A stretch of DNA of 64,000 nucleotides from an uncultured Pelagibacteraceae bacterium (GCA_902594915.1 CACJOA010000001.1:62001-126000), one strand, 5' to 3'. Positions 9,925 through 20,733 are shown, numbered from the stretch's first letter. Made by a program: numbers and translations. Notes: generated by a model from the letters alone, not told the origin.

Positions 9925-11376
9925 ATGAAATCAGACATAAATTGGAATTTTGATAATTCGTATTCGAAACTACCTGAGGCTTTTAAGGAAAATATAAAAC
10001 CGTTATTTGTAAAAAGTCCTAAATTAATAATTTTAAATAAGGAATTAGGAAGAAAACTCAATTTAAACTTTTCGGATATTAATGAAAAAGAATTATCTGA
10101 AATTTTTGTTGGAAATAAACTGCCAACTGGAAGTAAATCTATAGCTCAAGCATATGCTGGTCATCAATTTGGACATTTTGTAATGCTAGGAGATGGTAGA
10201 GCAACTCTCCTAGGAGAACACGTTACAAAAAATAAAGAGAAATACGACATACAACTAAAAGGTTCCGGTAAAACCGCCTTTTCTAGAAATGGTGATGGTC
10301 GTGCTGCTTTAGGTCCTATGTTAAGAGAATACGTAATAAGTGAAGCGATGAACTCTTTAAAAGTACCCACAACTAGAGGTCTTGCTGTAGCCAAAACAGG
10401 AGAAGATGTTATCAGAGAAAAAGCTTTACAAGGTGCCATTCTAACTAGAGTAGCATCTAGTCATATTAGAGTGGGAACATTCCAATACATTTCCGCAAGA
10501 CAAAACTTAAAAGAATTAAAGATGCTTCTCGATTACACAATTGATAGACATTATCCTGAAATTAAAAATTCTAAGAATAAAGCATTAGATTTATTATCAA
10601 GATTAATTGAGAAACAATGTGATTTGGTAGTTAATTGGATGCGTGTTGGATTTATTCATGGTGTAATGAATACAGACAATATGACAATATCAGGGGAGAC
10701 AATAGATTATGGTCCATGTGCATTTATGGATGTTTATGACCCAAAAACAGTTTTTAGCTCTATTGATAAAACTGGTAGATATGCATATTGTAATCAACCA
10801 CTAATTACAAAATGGAATTTGTCTAGGTTTGCTGAATGTTTAATTCCTTTGATAGATGAAAACAAAGATAAAGCTATAGAAATCGCAACTCAAAAAATAA
10901 ATAGTTTTGACAAACTTTATGAGGAAAAATGGATGAAAATGATGAGAAATAAGCTGGGTTTATCAGAAACCGATGATAACGATAAATCTTTGTTCATAGA
11001 CCTGCTATCTTGGATGCATATAAATAAAGCAGATTATACAAATACTTTCTGTCAATTAATGAAACTAGGACCAACAGAAATAATATACAATGATAAAGAA
11101 TTTATAAATTGGAAGAAAAGATGGCTAAAGCGAATATCTATAAATAAAATTTCGTTCGAAGATTCTATTAAGATAATGAGAAATAATAATCCATTAGTTA
11201 TTCCAAGAAATCATAAAATTGAGGAGATGTTAGAGTCAGCAGAACAAAATGATTTTAGACTAATTCATAAAATGTTGAAAATACTGAGTACGCCTTATAC
11301 AGAACAAGAAAATATTATTGATTATCGACTAGCATCTAGCTCAAAAAAAAAATACAAAACTTTTTGTGGAACTTAA
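9925..11376 (+). CDS. selO: SelO/YdiU (UPF0061) family protein adenylyltransferase
   Basis: AQAYAGHQFGHFVMLGDGRATLLGEH, GSGKTAFSRNGDGRAALGPMLREY and GVMNTDNMTISGETIDYGPCAFMD are SelO signatures. Confidence 0.92.
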   Translation: MKSDINWNFDNSYSKLPEAFKENIKPLFVKSPKLIILNKELGRKLNLNFSDINEKELSEIFVGNKLPTGSKSIAQAYAGHQFGHFVMLGDGRATLLGEHVTKNKEKYDIQLKGSGKTAFSRNGDGRAALGPMLREYVISEAMNSLKVPTTRGLAVAKTGEDVIREKALQGAILTRVASSHIRVGTFQYISARQNLKELKMLLDYTIDRHYPEIKNSKNKALDLLSRLIEKQCDLVVNWMRVGFIHGVMNTDNMTISGETIDYGPCAFMDVYDPKTVFSSIDKTGRYAYCNQPLITKWNLSRFAECLIPLIDENKDKAIEIATQKINSFDKLYEEKWMKMMRNKLGLSETDDNDKSLFIDLLSWMHINKADYTNTFCQLMKLGPTEIIYNDKEFINWKKRWLKRISINKISFEDSIKIMRNNNPLVIPRNHKIEEMLESAEQNDFRLIHKMLKILSTPYTEQENIIDYRLASSSKKKYKTFCGT

Positions 11377-11383
11377 TTTTTTA

Positions 11384-12487
11384 TCATAGAACATAAGGTT
11401 CTGGCCTAGCTTTTTTTCCTAAGACTCTTTCCACTGCCATGTTAGAAATATCAATTGATTGGTAGGATCCTGTAGTAATTAATTCTGTTAAAGCCCTACC
11501 AATTCCTGGAGCTTGCATTAAACCTCTACCTGTAAAACCTGTAGCTAAATAAACATTATCGTATTTTGGATGTTTGCCTACAACTGCATTATTATCTAAT
11601 ATATTACAATCGTAATAACCTGCCCAGCCTCCTGTCAATTTAAGCTCCTCCATTGCTGGAATTCTTTTTGCTAAAGCAGGCCAAACTAACTCTTCAAAAT
11701 CATTCCATGCAGGCTCTAAATCTTCCGCATCAAAAATAGATTTTGGTGATCCAGCTAAATATTCTTTTCCTTCCGGTCTCCAGTAAACTCCTGTCGTTAG
11801 ATCTCCTGTCAAAGGCATCTCAGCAATATGTTTTGGACATTTTACTCTAAACACTGTGTGTTTTTGTGGCTCAACAGGTATATCTTCTAAAAGTTCTTTC
11901 GTCCAACACCCTGCTGCAGAAACAATTGTTTTTGCTTTTATCTCAGAAAGAGATTTAACATCGCCTTTAATAAATTCAGCCCCTAGTTCCATTGCTTTAC
12001 TTTTTAAAGCGCTATGAAACATAAAAGGATCTATCCACCCTTCACTTTGGTTGTCTGTAAATGTTGCTGTTTCAATTCCTTCGCTATTAATATATGGAAA
12101 AAAATTAGTTAACTCAGATCCCTTAATATTTTTTGTTCCTGCTTCACAAGCTTTATGATTTTCTAAAGCTTTATATTGCTCCTCAGCATGTTCTGGTCCA
12201 AACATTAATAAATAACCATTAGTAACCATACTTGCAGTTGGTTTTGGATTTTTTTTTGTTTTAAGTAATTTTGGTATTTGAAATATAAATTCTCTTGCAA
12301 ATTTTCCTAATAAAATATTCTCGATTTGAAAAAATTGTCTTCTAAAACCTCCTAATGATAACGGAAAAGAAGCAGTCTTATAGGTAGGGTCTTTCTCAAT
12401 GACTTTCACTTTCCTTCCTTCTTTAGATAAGAAATAAGCGGTTGAGGTACCAATGATTCCACCACCAATGATTACAATATCATCCAT
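11384..12487 (-). CDS. FAD-dependent oxidoreductase (DAO / sarcosine or dimethylglycine oxidase-like)
   Basis: IIGGGIIGTSTAYFLSKEG dinucleotide-binding motif and C-terminal YLATGFTGRGLMQAPGIGRALTELI. Confidence 0.82.
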   Translation of the reverse strand: MDDIVIIGGGIIGTSTAYFLSKEGRKVKVIEKDPTYKTASFPLSLGGFRRQFFQIENILLGKFAREFIFQIPKLLKTKKNPKPTASMVTNGYLLMFGPEHAEEQYKALENHKACEAGTKNIKGSELTNFFPYINSEGIETATFTDNQSEGWIDPFMFHSALKSKAMELGAEFIKGDVKSLSEIKAKTIVSAAGCWTKELLEDIPVEPQKHTVFRVKCPKHIAEMPLTGDLTTGVYWRPEGKEYLAGSPKSIFDAEDLEPAWNDFEELVWPALAKRIPAMEELKLTGGWAGYYDCNILDNNAVVGKHPKYDNVYLATGFTGRGLMQAPGIGRALTELITTGSYQSIDISNMAVERVLGKKARPEPYVL

Positions 12488-12495
12488 ATTTAATA

Positions 12496-12963
12496 TTAAT
12501 TAAGTATTAAAAGATTAAGATTAAGAAATAATGCATAGCATGACCAAAGTAAATAGGGAATCATCAAATAAAAACTAACTTCGTTTATACGTTTAAATCT
12601 TAATGAGAGAGTAACTATCAAACAGATGAGTATTATCAAATTGACCATGGCTAAAAAAATATTATGAAAACCAAAAAAAACTACACTCCAAGTTGTATTA
12701 AAAAGAATATGAATAAAATATATATATATTGTACTCATATCTCTATTTTTAGTATGCCAAAAAATCCAAATTGCAAAAGTCATCATTAAATATAAAGTTG
12801 TCCACACTGGAGCAAATATCCAATCAGGAGGATTTAAATTGGATTTGGTTAACTGTGAATACCATGGTTCTTTTAAAGTTATTGTGACTAAACCCCCGAT
12901 AAATGAGGCAGAATAAGTGATTGTAAAAAAAAGAACAAAAGATAAAAATTTATTTTTTAACAT
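12496..12963 (-). CDS. tspO: TspO/MBR family protein
   Basis: WYSQLTKSNLNPPDWIFAPVWTTLYLMM is the TspO/MBR signature; five-TM-like. Confidence 0.9.
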   Translation of the reverse strand: MLKNKFLSFVLFFTITYSASFIGGLVTITLKEPWYSQLTKSNLNPPDWIFAPVWTTLYLMMTFAIWIFWHTKNRDMSTIYIYFIHILFNTTWSVVFFGFHNIFLAMVNLIILICLIVTLSLRFKRINEVSFYLMIPYLLWSCYALFLNLNLLILN

Positions 12964-12987
12964 TTAAGTATTATACATCACAATAAG

Positions 12988-13749
12988 ATGAATAAAAAAA
13001 CTATTTGGATTACAGGTGGAAGCACTGGAATTGGCAAGGCCTTGGCAATTAAATTTGCAAAAGAAGGATGGAATGTAGCAATATCCGCGAGGAGAGAAAA
13101 TCTTCTTAATGAAATTTCCGAAAGAAATGAAAATATATTTGGATTTCCTTTAGATGTTACAAATAAATCTCAATGTAGAGAAGTATTTAGTACAATCAAA
13201 AATAAATTTGAAAGTATTGATATATGTTTTTTTTCAACAGGAACCTGGAACCCTAAGAAAGAAAAAGATATAGATGTTGAGCAAATTGAAGATGTTTTTA
13301 AGGTAAATTTTTTTGGAACTTTAAATAGTATCAAAGCAGTAGAAGAATATTTTAAAGCTAGAAAAAATGGAACTATTACAATTGTATCATCAATAGCTGG
13401 ATACAGAGGATTGCCAAACTCTACAGGCTATGGACCATCTAAATCAGCTTTAAATAATTTAGCTGAAAGCTTATATTTTGATTTTAAAAGATCAAACGTG
13501 AGAGTTTGTTTAGTTTCTCCAGGGTTTATAAAAACTCCAATGACCGACAAAAATGATTTTAAGATGCCTTTCTTAAAATCTACAGAGTATGCTGCTGAAA
13601 AGATATATGATGGATTAATTAATAAAAATAATTTTGAAATTCATTTTCCTAAGTCTTTAACATTGATATTGAAAATTTTTAGTTTTTTGCCAAGTAAAAT
13701 TTATTTTAATTTAATTGGAAAAATGACAAAATATCAAAAAAAAAACTAG
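12988..13749 (+). CDS. Short-chain dehydrogenase/reductase
   Basis: WITGGSTGIGKALA cofactor motif and S...YGPSKSAL catalytic motif. Confidence 0.88.
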   Translation: MNKKTIWITGGSTGIGKALAIKFAKEGWNVAISARRENLLNEISERNENIFGFPLDVTNKSQCREVFSTIKNKFESIDICFFSTGTWNPKKEKDIDVEQIEDVFKVNFFGTLNSIKAVEEYFKARKNGTITIVSSIAGYRGLPNSTGYGPSKSALNNLAESLYFDFKRSNVRVCLVSPGFIKTPMTDKNDFKMPFLKSTEYAAEKIYDGLINKNNFEIHFPKSLTLILKIFSFLPSKIYFNLIGKMTKYQKKN

Positions 13750-14294
13750 TCCTTTACAAATACAACTGTCAATTCTGCTACTCTAAAACCAAATTTAGTC
13801 ATTGTTGCTCTATTTATAGCCACACGATCATCTTGCTTAAATATCCAATCATCAAATGAAATTTTCATCGCTTTACCTTTAACAGGAACCAGAAGAACGT
13901 ATTCAAACTTGAAAGCTGGACCATAAGAGTAACCCTTTGCTTCACCCACAACATCTCCTGCAGTACCCACATAATTATTTTCATCAATTTTAGTAATTTG
14001 CCATTGCCTTGTTTGGATTTCTCCATCATCCCAATTAAATTTTTCATCCAGTATGAGTCTTTTTCCATCCCAATTTCCATTTAGATCTGCTGAAAATTGT
14101 CTTGTTACTTTTCCTGATCTATTTTGAAGTACTCCCCATGCCTTTACATTTCCTGACAGATACTCTTCAATAATTAATCTTGGTTCTTTATTTTTAAAAT
14201 CTTCTGGTTTCATCGAGCTTTTTTGTGAGCAACTTGTAATTAAGATTATAGAAATTATCAATAAAATTGATTTAAAGAATTTTTTGTCGCGCAT
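13746..14294 (-). CDS. DUF3833-like lipoprotein
   Basis: Lipobox-like SCSQ; PEDFKNKEPRLIIEEYLSGNVKAWGVLQNRSGKVTRQF resembles DUF3833 proteins. Confidence 0.75.
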   Translation of the reverse strand: MRDKKFFKSILLIISIILITSCSQKSSMKPEDFKNKEPRLIIEEYLSGNVKAWGVLQNRSGKVTRQFSADLNGNWDGKRLILDEKFNWDDGEIQTRQWQITKIDENNYVGTAGDVVGEAKGYSYGPAFKFEYVLLVPVKGKAMKISFDDWIFKQDDRVAINRATMTKFGFRVAELTVVFVKD

Positions 14295-14308
14295 ATACTT
14301 CCTTATTA

Positions 14309-15487
14309 TTATTTGTTTTGAATGGAAAATTGAATTAGATCAATATTTTTTGATTTAAAACCAGCTTCGCAATAACATAAGTAAAACTCCCACATTCTTC
14401 TAAAAGTTGAGTCAAAACCTTGTGTTTTAATTAATTCCCACTTTTTATTAAATTCTTTTCTCCAAATAGCAAGTGTATTTGAGTAATGATCAGCATAAGA
14501 TTCATAAGATTTTATAGTTAAACCGTTTTTCGAAACATATTTATCTATACTTCTTTTATTTGGAAGAAAACCGCCAGGAAAAATATATTTTTGAATGAAG
14601 TCTTGTTTATATTTGTATCTATCAAAAAGATTATCATCAATTGTTATTGCTTGAATAGCAGCACTTCCATTACTTGATAAATTATCTTTAATTGTTTTAA
14701 AGTAACCTTCCAAATAATTTTGGCCTACCGCCTCTATCATTTCTATGGATGCGATAGAGTTATATTTTTCTTTTAAGTCTCTATAATCTTTTATTTGAAT
14801 ATTAACTTTTTCATTTAGTCCACACCTATAAATTCTTTCTTTAGCATACTCGAATTGTTTTTTTGAAATTGTAATACAATCTAATTTAACATCGTATTTT
14901 TTTCCAAGATACTCAGCAAAACCTCCCCAGCCACAGCCTATTTCTAGAACTTTATCTCCGACTCCAGGCTTTATTAAATCTATCAATTTTTGATATTTAT
15001 TATTCTGAGCATCAGATAAATTTTTATTCTTCTCATCAAATATCGCACTTGAATAAGTTAGAGTCTTATCTAACCATAAAGAAAAGAATTCATTCCCAAG
15101 ATCATAATGTTTTGAAATATTTGTTTTACTTCTATTTTTTGTATTCTTTACAAAAATACTTTTTAAGTAATTAATGAAAGAAAGATCTAACAATCCAGAA
15201 AATTTATGAATCTGTTTAATATTTCTTGCGGTAATCTCTATCAAATTTGATAGATTGTTCGTCTCAAAATGGTCATTCATGTAGGACTCTGCAAGACCAA
15301 CACTACCTGATCTAATTAAATTAAACGTAAAGTTTTTATTTTTTATCTTTAAATCTGCGTGCAAAGAATCTTTGATGTTCCCAAAACTATAGTTTTTACC
15401 ATCGTAATTAGTTAGCTCTAAATGACCAACTTTTATATCTTTCAAAATGCTAAAGACAATTTTATCTGAAACTGCACTTAAATTCAT
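14309..15487 (-). CDS. cfa: Cyclopropane-fatty-acyl-phospholipid synthase family SAM methyltransferase
   Basis: ISKHYDLGNEFFSLWLDKTLTYSSAIF and VLEIGCGWGGFAEYLGKKY motifs. Confidence 0.88.
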   Translation of the reverse strand: MNLSAVSDKIVFSILKDIKVGHLELTNYDGKNYSFGNIKDSLHADLKIKNKNFTFNLIRSGSVGLAESYMNDHFETNNLSNLIEITARNIKQIHKFSGLLDLSFINYLKSIFVKNTKNRSKTNISKHYDLGNEFFSLWLDKTLTYSSAIFDEKNKNLSDAQNNKYQKLIDLIKPGVGDKVLEIGCGWGGFAEYLGKKYDVKLDCITISKKQFEYAKERIYRCGLNEKVNIQIKDYRDLKEKYNSIASIEMIEAVGQNYLEGYFKTIKDNLSSNGSAAIQAITIDDNLFDRYKYKQDFIQKYIFPGGFLPNKRSIDKYVSKNGLTIKSYESYADHYSNTLAIWRKEFNKKWELIKTQGFDSTFRRMWEFYLCYCEAGFKSKNIDLIQFSIQNK

Positions 15488-16248
15488 TAACTCTCAAAAG
15501 TAATATTATTTTTAATTTTTAATTTTTTTTTGACAAATTTAATACCTTTAGTCCACAGTTTAAACGCTTCAAAATGTATCGCAGATATTATTTTAAAAGT
15601 CATAAGTGGGTGTTTTATGTATGATTTTAACAATTCTCTACTATTTAGGTCTTTTCTTTTTCCATCCTGAGATGCATACAAAATTTTTTCGTTTGACTGG
15701 TATTGATCTATAATGACAGATATTCTTTCACAGGGTTTTAGAATTCTAAAAAAATAATTACAATTCATCTCTATAAAAGGCGAAACGTGAAATTTTTTTG
15801 AACAGTTATGTTGAAAAAGTTTAGAATCATCATCAACTTTAAAGATATATGTATGTTGTTCGCCAAATGTATTCTTAACTTCATATAAAATAGCGATTAA
15901 TTTATCTTTAATATCGTAAATAAAAAAAACACTTAAGGGATTAAAAACATATCCAAAAATTCTTGGATAGCATAATAATTTTATTTTTATATCTTTTGAG
16001 TTGATTTTATTTTCATCTAAATTTTTTTTCACCCATGAGATTAATGAAGTTCCATCTCTACTCCCATGATCTTTTTCAAAAAAACTTATTAAATTAAATT
16101 TATTAAATGAAAAAAATTTAATATTTTTATCTATCTTATCTAACTCTGATAAGTCTATTAGAAGTGAAAATACACTATACTTAAAAAAATGAGTTTTAGG
16201 TTTAAATCTTTTGTGAATAACTGTACCATTATAAATTGAACTAATCAT
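15487..16248 (-). CDS. DUF1365 family protein
   Basis: IYNGTVIHKRFKPKTHFFKYSVFSLLIDL, CYPRIFGYVFNPLSVFFIYD and KKFHVSPFIEMNCNYFFRI are DUF1365 hallmarks. Confidence 0.88.
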   Translation of the reverse strand: MISSIYNGTVIHKRFKPKTHFFKYSVFSLLIDLSELDKIDKNIKFFSFNKFNLISFFEKDHGSRDGTSLISWVKKNLDENKINSKDIKIKLLCYPRIFGYVFNPLSVFFIYDIKDKLIAILYEVKNTFGEQHTYIFKVDDDSKLFQHNCSKKFHVSPFIEMNCNYFFRILKPCERISVIIDQYQSNEKILYASQDGKRKDLNSRELLKSYIKHPLMTFKIISAIHFEAFKLWTKGIKFVKKKLKIKNNITFES

Positions 16249-17479
16249 TTAAGTTTTTTAACATTTCAATTGATGATTTTATGCCATCCTCATGAAAACC
16301 GTAACCGAAATAACTTCCACAAAATAATATATTTTCTTTGTTTTGAATGTTTTTCAAATTTTTTTGATTATCTAAAGCTTTTTGATCATAATAAGGATGT
16401 GTAAAATTAATCTTCTTTAAAATTTTATCCTCAGATATTTCTCTTATAGGATTTAAAGTCAAAAATATATTTTTTTCATTTTTTAAGTTTTGAAGAAGAT
16501 TTAACCAGTATGAAAGTGAGTTTAGGCTTGTATTCTTTTTATCAACAAAAGAATTCCATGAGGACCATACATCTTTATTTTTAGGCATGATATTTTCATC
16601 TGTATGCAATATTGCTAAATTTTCTCTGTAACTAAAATTTGATAAAATATTTCTTTCCTCATCTAATGGATTATCTATTAAATTTAACGCTTCATTTGCA
16701 TGAGTTGCAAGAACGACCTTGTCATAATGGAAAAATTCATTATTGCCACCATAATAGACTTGTAATCCTGATGAGATTCTTTTAACAGAATTTATTCTAT
16801 AATTTTTGTAATACTGACCACTGATTATAGATAAAACTTTATTGACATATGTTCTACTTCTTTGGGCGACAGTGTACCACTGAGGTCTGTTTTTAAGTTT
16901 AAATAGACCATGATTTTGAAAAAATTTTAGAAAAAAATTCATAGGCATTTTACCTGCTTCATATGGTGGCATAGACCAAATTGCAGATACCATTGGTATA
17001 ATGTGGTAATTAATAAAACCTTTGGACCATTTATTTTTTTTTAAAAAATCATCTAAAGTTATTTTTTGATCAATTTCTGAGATATTGTCGCAAGTTTTAT
17101 AAAATTTTAAAATATCAAAAAACATTTTGAGAAATTCAATATTCAATAAGTTAGATTTGTTGGCAAAAATACCTGATAAACCTTTACCACAATACTCATA
17201 ATTAGTGTCTTCTACAGAAACAGAAAATGACATATCGCTTTTTTCAATTTCAATATCAATCTCTTTAAAAAAATTTATTAAATTTGGATATGTTTGATGA
17301 TTAAATACAATAAATCCCACATCGACAGATATTTTTTTTTCATTAAGAATTGCATCAACGGTATAAGAGTGACCTCCAAAATGATTCTCTCTCTCAAAAA
17401 GATCTACATGATGATTTTTTGATAAATAATAAGCTGCGCTTAAGCCTGATATACCTGAGCCAATTACAGCTACTTTCAT
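16241..17479 (-). CDS. FAD/NAD(P)-dependent amine-oxidase-like oxidoreductase
   Basis: VAVIGSGISGLSAAYYLSKNHHVDLFERENHFGGHSYTVD; adjacent to DUF1365 and cfa-like genes. Confidence 0.85.
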   Translation of the reverse strand: MKVAVIGSGISGLSAAYYLSKNHHVDLFERENHFGGHSYTVDAILNEKKISVDVGFIVFNHQTYPNLINFFKEIDIEIEKSDMSFSVSVEDTNYEYCGKGLSGIFANKSNLLNIEFLKMFFDILKFYKTCDNISEIDQKITLDDFLKKNKWSKGFINYHIIPMVSAIWSMPPYEAGKMPMNFFLKFFQNHGLFKLKNRPQWYTVAQRSRTYVNKVLSIISGQYYKNYRINSVKRISSGLQVYYGGNNEFFHYDKVVLATHANEALNLIDNPLDEERNILSNFSYRENLAILHTDENIMPKNKDVWSSWNSFVDKKNTSLNSLSYWLNLLQNLKNEKNIFLTLNPIREISEDKILKKINFTHPYYDQKALDNQKNLKNIQNKENILFCGSYFGYGFHEDGIKSSIEMLKNLND

Positions 17480-17482
17480 TAA

Positions 17483-20353
17483 TTAAGCTGCATCTTCTTT
17501 AAATTCATCCATACTAGGACAAGTACAAAAGATATTCTTATCTCCATAAACATTATCTACTCGCGCAACAGGTGGCCAAAATTTATTTAATTTTAAAAAT
17601 TTAGCTGGATAAGCTGCTTCCTCTCTAGAATAATTGTGTTTCCAGTCATCTGAAGCAAGCTCCATATCTGTATGAGGAGCATTCTTAATCGGATTATCAG
17701 CTTTATCAAATTTTCCAGACTTAATTTTATCTATTTCTTGTTTTATATTAATTAATGTGTCACAGAATCTATCAAGCTCTGATAAACTCTCACTTTCAGT
17801 GGGTTCAATCATCATAGTACCAGCAACTGGCCATGACATTGTTGGAGCATGAAACCCATAATCAATTAATCTTTTGGCAATATCTTCTTCAGTAACTCCA
17901 GTCTCAGACTTAATTGTTCTGATATCAATTATACATTCATGCGCTACGTTACCTTTTGAACCTTTATATAAAATAGGAAAATGATCTTTAAGTCTATTAG
18001 CAATATAATTGGCATTCAAAATTGCAATTTTAGTTGCAAGTTTAAGTCCTTCAGACCCCATCATCTTAATGTACATCCATGAAATTGATAAAATACTTGA
18101 GCTTCCCCAAGGAGCAGCTGAAACTGCACCAATTCCTGTTGCGGGCCCACAATCTTTGACAACTGGATGATTAGGCAGATATACTTGCAAATGTCTTTTA
18201 CATGCAATCGGTCCCATTCCAGGTCCTCCTCCACCATGTGGGATACAAAATGTTTTATGTAAGTTAATATGACAAACATCTGGACCAAAATTTCCAGGTT
18301 TTGCGATTCCTACTAGGGCATTTAAATTTGCTCCATCCATATAAACTTGACCTCCGTGTTTATGAATTAAATCACAAATGTCTGATATTTTTTCCTCAAA
18401 AACTCCATGTGTGGATGGATAGGTGACCATTAGCGCTCCAAGATTTTCAGAATGTAATTCGGTTTTTTTCTTTAAATCTTCAAAATCAACATTTCCCTCT
18501 TTATCGCAATTAACTACAACAACTTTCATTCCGACCATTTGAGCACTTGCTGGATTAGTTCCATGTGCTGAACTTGGTATTAAACATATATTTCTATTAT
18601 TATCGCCTCTATCTAGATGATATTTTCTTATTACCATTAACCCTGCATATTCACCTTGAGCACCTGCATTGGGCTGAAGTGAAACTCCTGAAAAACCAGT
18701 AATTGATCTTAACCAATTTTTAAGATCTGTGAACATTGTTCTATATCCTTCCATTTGTTCAATAGGTACAAACGGATGAGGCTCTGCTAATTCTCTCCAT
18801 GAAATAGGTATCATTTCTGCAGTAGCATTTAATTTCATTGTACATGAGCCTAAGGCAATCATAGTTCGATTGAGAGCTATATCTTTGTCTTCTAACTTCT
18901 TAAGATATCTAAGCATTTCTGTTTCTGAATGATATGAGTTAAAAACAGGATGTTCTAAATATTTAGAAGTTCTTAATAAATTTTTTGGTAGATTAGGTAA
19001 ACTTACTGTAGGATCCTCTTTTTTAATGGACTCCGCAGCGTTAAAAATTTTTAATAATTGATTTACTCTATAAACATTTTTCTTTTCATCAAAAGAAACA
19101 GCAAGCATTTCTGAATTTACTTTTCTAATATTTACTTTTTGAACTAAAGCATTTTTAAAAATTTGATCAGTCTTTTCTTTAGTAATAATTGTTACAGTAT
19201 CAAAAAAATAATCTGAATATAATTCATATCCAGATTGCTTTATTTTATCAGCAAAATTTTTTGCTAATTGAGATACTCTCTCAGAAATATTTCTTATTCC
19301 ATTTGGACCATGATAAATAGCATATGCCGCAGAAACTATTGCTAATAAAGCCTGTGCAGTACAAATATTACTTGTAGCTTTATCTCTTCTGATATGTTGC
19401 TCTCTGGTCTGAAGTGATAACCTGTAAGCTTTATTTCCATGTCTATCTACTGAAACACCAACTATTCTTCCTGGCATAGATCTTTTATATTCATCTTTGG
19501 TAGCAAAAAAAGCTGCATGCGGTCCTCCATAACCCATTGGAATACCGAACCTTTGAGAACTACCAACTGCAATATCAGCTCCAAGCTCTCTTGGTGTTTT
19601 TAGTTTAGCAAGAGCTAGAAGATCACATGCTAAAATTGCTTTACCATTTTTTTTATGAATCTTGCTTATTGCCTCACTTGGATCTTTAATATCACCTAAA
19701 GTTCCAGGATACTGTAAAATTCCACAAACAATATCCTCTCTTAACTGTTCAAAAATTTTGTCCTCATTTCCAACAAGAACTTTTAGACCCATAGGCTCTG
19801 CTCTAGTTTGTATAACGTTAATTGTTTGTGGGTGACAATTTTCTGAGACAAAAACTAAATTACTGTCACTTTTATTTAGTCTGTGACTTAAACCCATAGC
19901 CTCTGCTGCAGCTGTGCCTTCATCAAGTAAAGATGCATTTGCAATATCCATTCCTGTAAAATCAACAATCATTTGTTGAAAGTTTAATAACATTTCTAAT
20001 CTTCCTTGAGCTACCTCAGGCTGATAGGGTGTATAAGAAGTATACCAACCTGGATTTTCTAATATATTTCTTAAAATTACATATGGTGTATACGTTCCAT
20101 AATAACCCATACCAATAAAATTTGAGTAAATTTGATTTTTTTTTGAAATTGCTTTTAGTTTTCTTAACGCTTCATATTCCGAATTCGACTCACCAATATT
20201 GAGTTCGCCCTTAAACTGTATTTTTTCTGGCACAGTATTTTCTATTAAATCATCCAGAGATTTATAATTTAGTTTTTTTAGCATTTTTAATTGATCCTCT
20301 TCTGAAGGACCGATATGTCTTTTTAAAAAATCTTTTTGTGAATTTTGTAACAT
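17483..20353 (-). CDS. gcvP: Glycine dehydrogenase (decarboxylating), P protein
   Basis: Full-length GcvP with NLHKTFCIPHGGGGPGMGPI PLP-lysine region. Confidence 0.97.
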   Translation of the reverse strand: MLQNSQKDFLKRHIGPSEEDQLKMLKKLNYKSLDDLIENTVPEKIQFKGELNIGESNSEYEALRKLKAISKKNQIYSNFIGMGYYGTYTPYVILRNILENPGWYTSYTPYQPEVAQGRLEMLLNFQQMIVDFTGMDIANASLLDEGTAAAEAMGLSHRLNKSDSNLVFVSENCHPQTINVIQTRAEPMGLKVLVGNEDKIFEQLREDIVCGILQYPGTLGDIKDPSEAISKIHKKNGKAILACDLLALAKLKTPRELGADIAVGSSQRFGIPMGYGGPHAAFFATKDEYKRSMPGRIVGVSVDRHGNKAYRLSLQTREQHIRRDKATSNICTAQALLAIVSAAYAIYHGPNGIRNISERVSQLAKNFADKIKQSGYELYSDYFFDTVTIITKEKTDQIFKNALVQKVNIRKVNSEMLAVSFDEKKNVYRVNQLLKIFNAAESIKKEDPTVSLPNLPKNLLRTSKYLEHPVFNSYHSETEMLRYLKKLEDKDIALNRTMIALGSCTMKLNATAEMIPISWRELAEPHPFVPIEQMEGYRTMFTDLKNWLRSITGFSGVSLQPNAGAQGEYAGLMVIRKYHLDRGDNNRNICLIPSSAHGTNPASAQMVGMKVVVVNCDKEGNVDFEDLKKKTELHSENLGALMVTYPSTHGVFEEKISDICDLIHKHGGQVYMDGANLNALVGIAKPGNFGPDVCHINLHKTFCIPHGGGGPGMGPIACKRHLQVYLPNHPVVKDCGPATGIGAVSAAPWGSSSILSISWMYIKMMGSEGLKLATKIAILNANYIANRLKDHFPILYKGSKGNVAHECIIDIRTIKSETGVTEEDIAKRLIDYGFHAPTMSWPVAGTMMIEPTESESLSELDRFCDTLINIKQEIDKIKSGKFDKADNPIKNAPHTDMELASDDWKHNYSREEAAYPAKFLKLNKFWPPVARVDNVYGDKNIFCTCPSMDEFKEDAA

Positions 20354-20733
20354 TATGCTGAGCTCTCCTTTGCAAATTTATCGTACTCATCTTTGTTCAT
20401 TAAAGTATCCATCTCTGACTTATCTTTAATTTTCAATTTAAAGAACCAAGCAGAATTTTCTGGATCTTGATTTATTTTTGATGGGTCATCAACAATAGAT
20501 TGATTTAAATCAACAACTTCGCCACTTACAGGCGTATATACATCACTTGCAGCTTTTGTCGATTCTACTACCCCTGCTGTTCCATCTTTTTCTACATTAG
20601 ATCCTTTTTCTGGAAGTTCAGCAAAAACTATATCGCCTAGCATTTCTGTTGCATGTTTGGTTATCCCAATAGTGGCTATATCTCCCTCTAATTTAATCCA
20701 CTCGTGCTCTTTAGAAAATTTTACTTCACTCAT
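20353..20733 (-). CDS. gcvH: Glycine cleavage system H protein
   Basis: [28 protein letters not shown] and [18 protein letters not shown] lipoyl-lysine motif. Confidence 0.97.
   Translation of the reverse strand: MSEVKFSKEHEWIKLEGDIATIGITKHATEMLGDIVFAELPEKGSNVEKDGTAGVVESTKAASDVYTPVSGEVVDLNQSIVDDPSKINQDPENSAWFFKLKIKDKSEMDTLMNKDEYDKFAKESSA

Noticed and set aside
13865-14080. 71-aa ORF overlapping the DUF3833-like gene
   Set aside because: Out-of-frame shadow ORF on the same strand as a better-supported gene.
18061-18288. 75-aa minus-strand ORF within gcvP
   Set aside because: Alternative frame of gcvP, which is full-length and conserved.
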